From: an uncultured Eubacteriales bacterium
GTDB taxonomy: Bacteria; Bacillota; Clostridia; Lachnospirales; Lachnospiraceae
NCBI GenBank assembly: GCA_900313855.1
Contig: OMSZ01000337.1
Coordinates: 1-6,838 of the forward strand
Length of the DNA: 6,838 bases
Direction of reading: 5' to 3'
The notes beneath the pieces were generated by a model that was not told where the DNA came from, did no database searches, and was given only the letters and a program-made list of their open reading frames with translations. Position numbers and translations under genes: made by a program. This document shows, one piece after another, positions 5,994-6,838 of the stretch. Numbering within the stretch: position 1 is the stretch's first letter; each line of letters starts with the position of its first letter.

Positions 5994-6665
5994 TCAAATA
6001 CCTGAATTGTCGGAAGAATTGCTGCTTTCCTGATATCTTATTATAATATTACGACCTTCTGAAACAGGCTTGATGAGTCCGTTGATGATAAGCTCGGATT
6101 GGCTTTTGGCACGCTCCATCAGACTGTTAAGATCTGCTTTGGCTTCAACATCTTCTCTCGCATACTTCATAGCGGTAACTACGTCAGTCTTTTCCGAAGG
6201 ATTGAAAAGTGATGTGTGCTCATCAAAGAATTCCAAAGAGTCGGTGTCTACATTTATCTCCTGAATCTCGCATGCGGGTAACAGGATTATGATATCTGTA
6301 TCTGTTATAGTGGTCTCTGCTTTGGATACGTCTATACCGGCCTTAGCTGTCGCTGTATAGATCATGGAAAAGCTGTTTTTGTTGATAAGGGGAATATCAC
6401 CCTCGGAAAAACGAATAAGACCGTTATATGTAAGCTCTGCGGTTGTAAGATTACTGCAGTTGGCTAACTGCTGGTTGATTATGGAACCTGTAAGATTAAG
6501 CTCAGGTTCTTTTTTTGTAGAAGAAATAATACGAAGAACGATTATAAGACCTACGATTGTTATCACAAGAAGGGCAAATAATATCAGTAACATACGTATT
6601 AATTTGATTTTTTCTATTGATTCCTGTGCCTGAAGGGCTTCTCTTTTATTCTTATCACCAAACAT
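5994..6665 (-). CDS. Single-pass membrane protein with DUF4230 domain
   Basis: Predicted 223-residue protein of unknown function. A charged N-terminus (KNKR at 5-8, then EKIKLIR at 18-24) precedes one membrane segment at about 25-47, placing the rest outside the cytoplasm. The outer part (about 60-205) matches what I remember of DUF4230: NLTTAELTYNGLI (72-84), YTATAKAGIDVSKAE (103-117), LLPACEI (128-134) and an Ala-rich helix MKYAREDVEAKA (166-177). The tail is Ser-rich. On the minus strand GAAAGGA (6674-6680) lies eight bases before the ATG, which fixes the start. It is transcribed convergently to the c-di-GMP genes and has its own leader and promoter, so a functional link to them is not shown. 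The family call is fairly sure; no biochemical role is known to me. Confidence 0.85.
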   Translation of the reverse strand: MFGDKNKREALQAQESIEKIKLIRMLLILFALLVITIVGLIIVLRIISSTKKEPELNLTGSIINQQLANCSNLTTAELTYNGLIRFSEGDIPLINKNSFSMIYTATAKAGIDVSKAETTITDTDIIILLPACEIQEINVDTDSLEFFDEHTSLFNPSEKTDVVTAMKYAREDVEAKADLNSLMERAKSQSELIINGLIKPVSEGRNIIIRYQESSNSSDNSGI

Positions 6666-6690
6666 AGTATTATTCCTTTCGCATTTATAA

Positions 6691-6790
6691 AATTAACACC
6701 TTTGTTCATTTTTTCACGTCGCCTAAAGGCTCCGTGTGGGCATTCTCAAAAGTGTTAATTATTCGTGCAAGCACATAATTAACTCTTTTG
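6691..6790 (-). promoter_or_regulatory. Leader of the DUF4230 gene with two mutually exclusive stems
   Basis: Three related arms lie between promoter and gene. Arm A (6771-6790) pairs with arm B (6747-6768): six pairs, one mismatch, nine pairs, a two-base bulge, then GTGC-AA-GCAC at the tip. Arm B (its 6747-6760 part) can instead pair with arm C (6691-6704) over 14 positions; the only non-Watson-Crick position is a G-U in minus-strand RNA, whereas it would be a C-A mismatch in + strand RNA. The A:B and B:C stems cannot form together. B:C encloses a further hairpin at 6715-6736. This is the geometry of a riboswitch, attenuator or RNA thermometer, but no known ligand-binding class is recognised. 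The same arms could alternatively be DNA operator copies for a repressor. Confidence 0.55.
6715..6736 (-). other. Hairpin with tandem G-A internal loop in the DUF4230 leader
   Basis: In minus-strand RNA the order is CACG, GA, GCC, loop UUUA, GGC, GA, CGUG, followed by a run of A. The two GA dinucleotides face each other symmetrically, giving tandem G-A pairs, a motif common in structured RNA. It is not a kink-turn because no three-base bulge is present. In + strand RNA the same place would be an unstable UC/UC loop, which favours the minus-strand transcript as the functional molecule. Confidence 0.5.
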
Positions 6791-6802
6791 CTCATTTTAA
6801 TC

Positions 6803-6831
6803 ATATTAGCATAAATTGGTATGGTTTACAA
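6803..6831 (-). promoter_or_regulatory. Promoter for the DUF4230 gene
   Basis: On the minus strand TTGTAA (6831-6826) and TAATAT (6808-6803) are separated by 17 bases, and the -10 box is preceded by TGC, an extended -10 element. Transcription would start near 6796, a few bases before arm A of the leader, giving a 5' untranslated region of about 130 bases. Confidence 0.5.
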
Positions 6832-6838
6832 TTATAAC

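Noticed and set aside
5969..6004. Bidirectional terminator in the convergent gap
   Set aside because: The hairpins (GGTA/TACC and CAGGT/ACCTG) are weak and neither strand has a U-run after them.

Overview
The window looks like an accessory signalling region from a low-to-moderate GC Gram-positive bacterium, most likely a rumen or gut Lachnospiraceae member (Butyrivibrio, Pseudobutyrivibrio or Roseburia type). The grounds are AGGAGG-like ribosome binding sites, the codon style, a Cys-cluster GGDEF-EAL protein, a CheX-like protein, a membrane GGDEF protein, an ABC-type sugar-binding protein and a DUF4230 protein. The genus is inference from protein style, not from a marker gene.

Layout. Bases 1-114 hold a GC-rich, strongly self-complementary leader. 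Four + strand genes follow: a cytoplasmic GGDEF-EAL protein with a broken cyclase motif and an intact phosphodiesterase domain (147-1841); a protein with four 24-residue repeats resembling the c-di-GMP-binding MshEN fold, joined to a CheX-like phosphatase domain (1962-2879, with its own good sigma-A promoter); a membrane sensor diguanylate cyclase with intact GGDEF (2958-4487); and an extracellular solute-binding protein with no lipobox and no permease beside it (4570-5880). A convergent gap with a decayed 23-base tandem repeat separates these from a minus-strand single-pass DUF4230 protein (5994-6665). That gene has an approximately 130-base leader containing three related arms that can form two competing stems.

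How the genes may work together. The first three genes supply a predicted c-di-GMP degrader, a candidate c-di-GMP receptor that may act on CheY-P, and a c-di-GMP synthase with a large outside domain. The solute-binding protein next door could present a ligand to that outside domain, as NspS does for MbaA in Vibrio. This would be a complete 'sense, make, read, erase' c-di-GMP module tied to chemotaxis. The parts are read from the sequence; the circuit is inference. No mobile element, tRNA, rRNA or CRISPR array was seen, no intrinsic terminator with a clear U-run was found, and no gap without a gene exceeds 300 bases.
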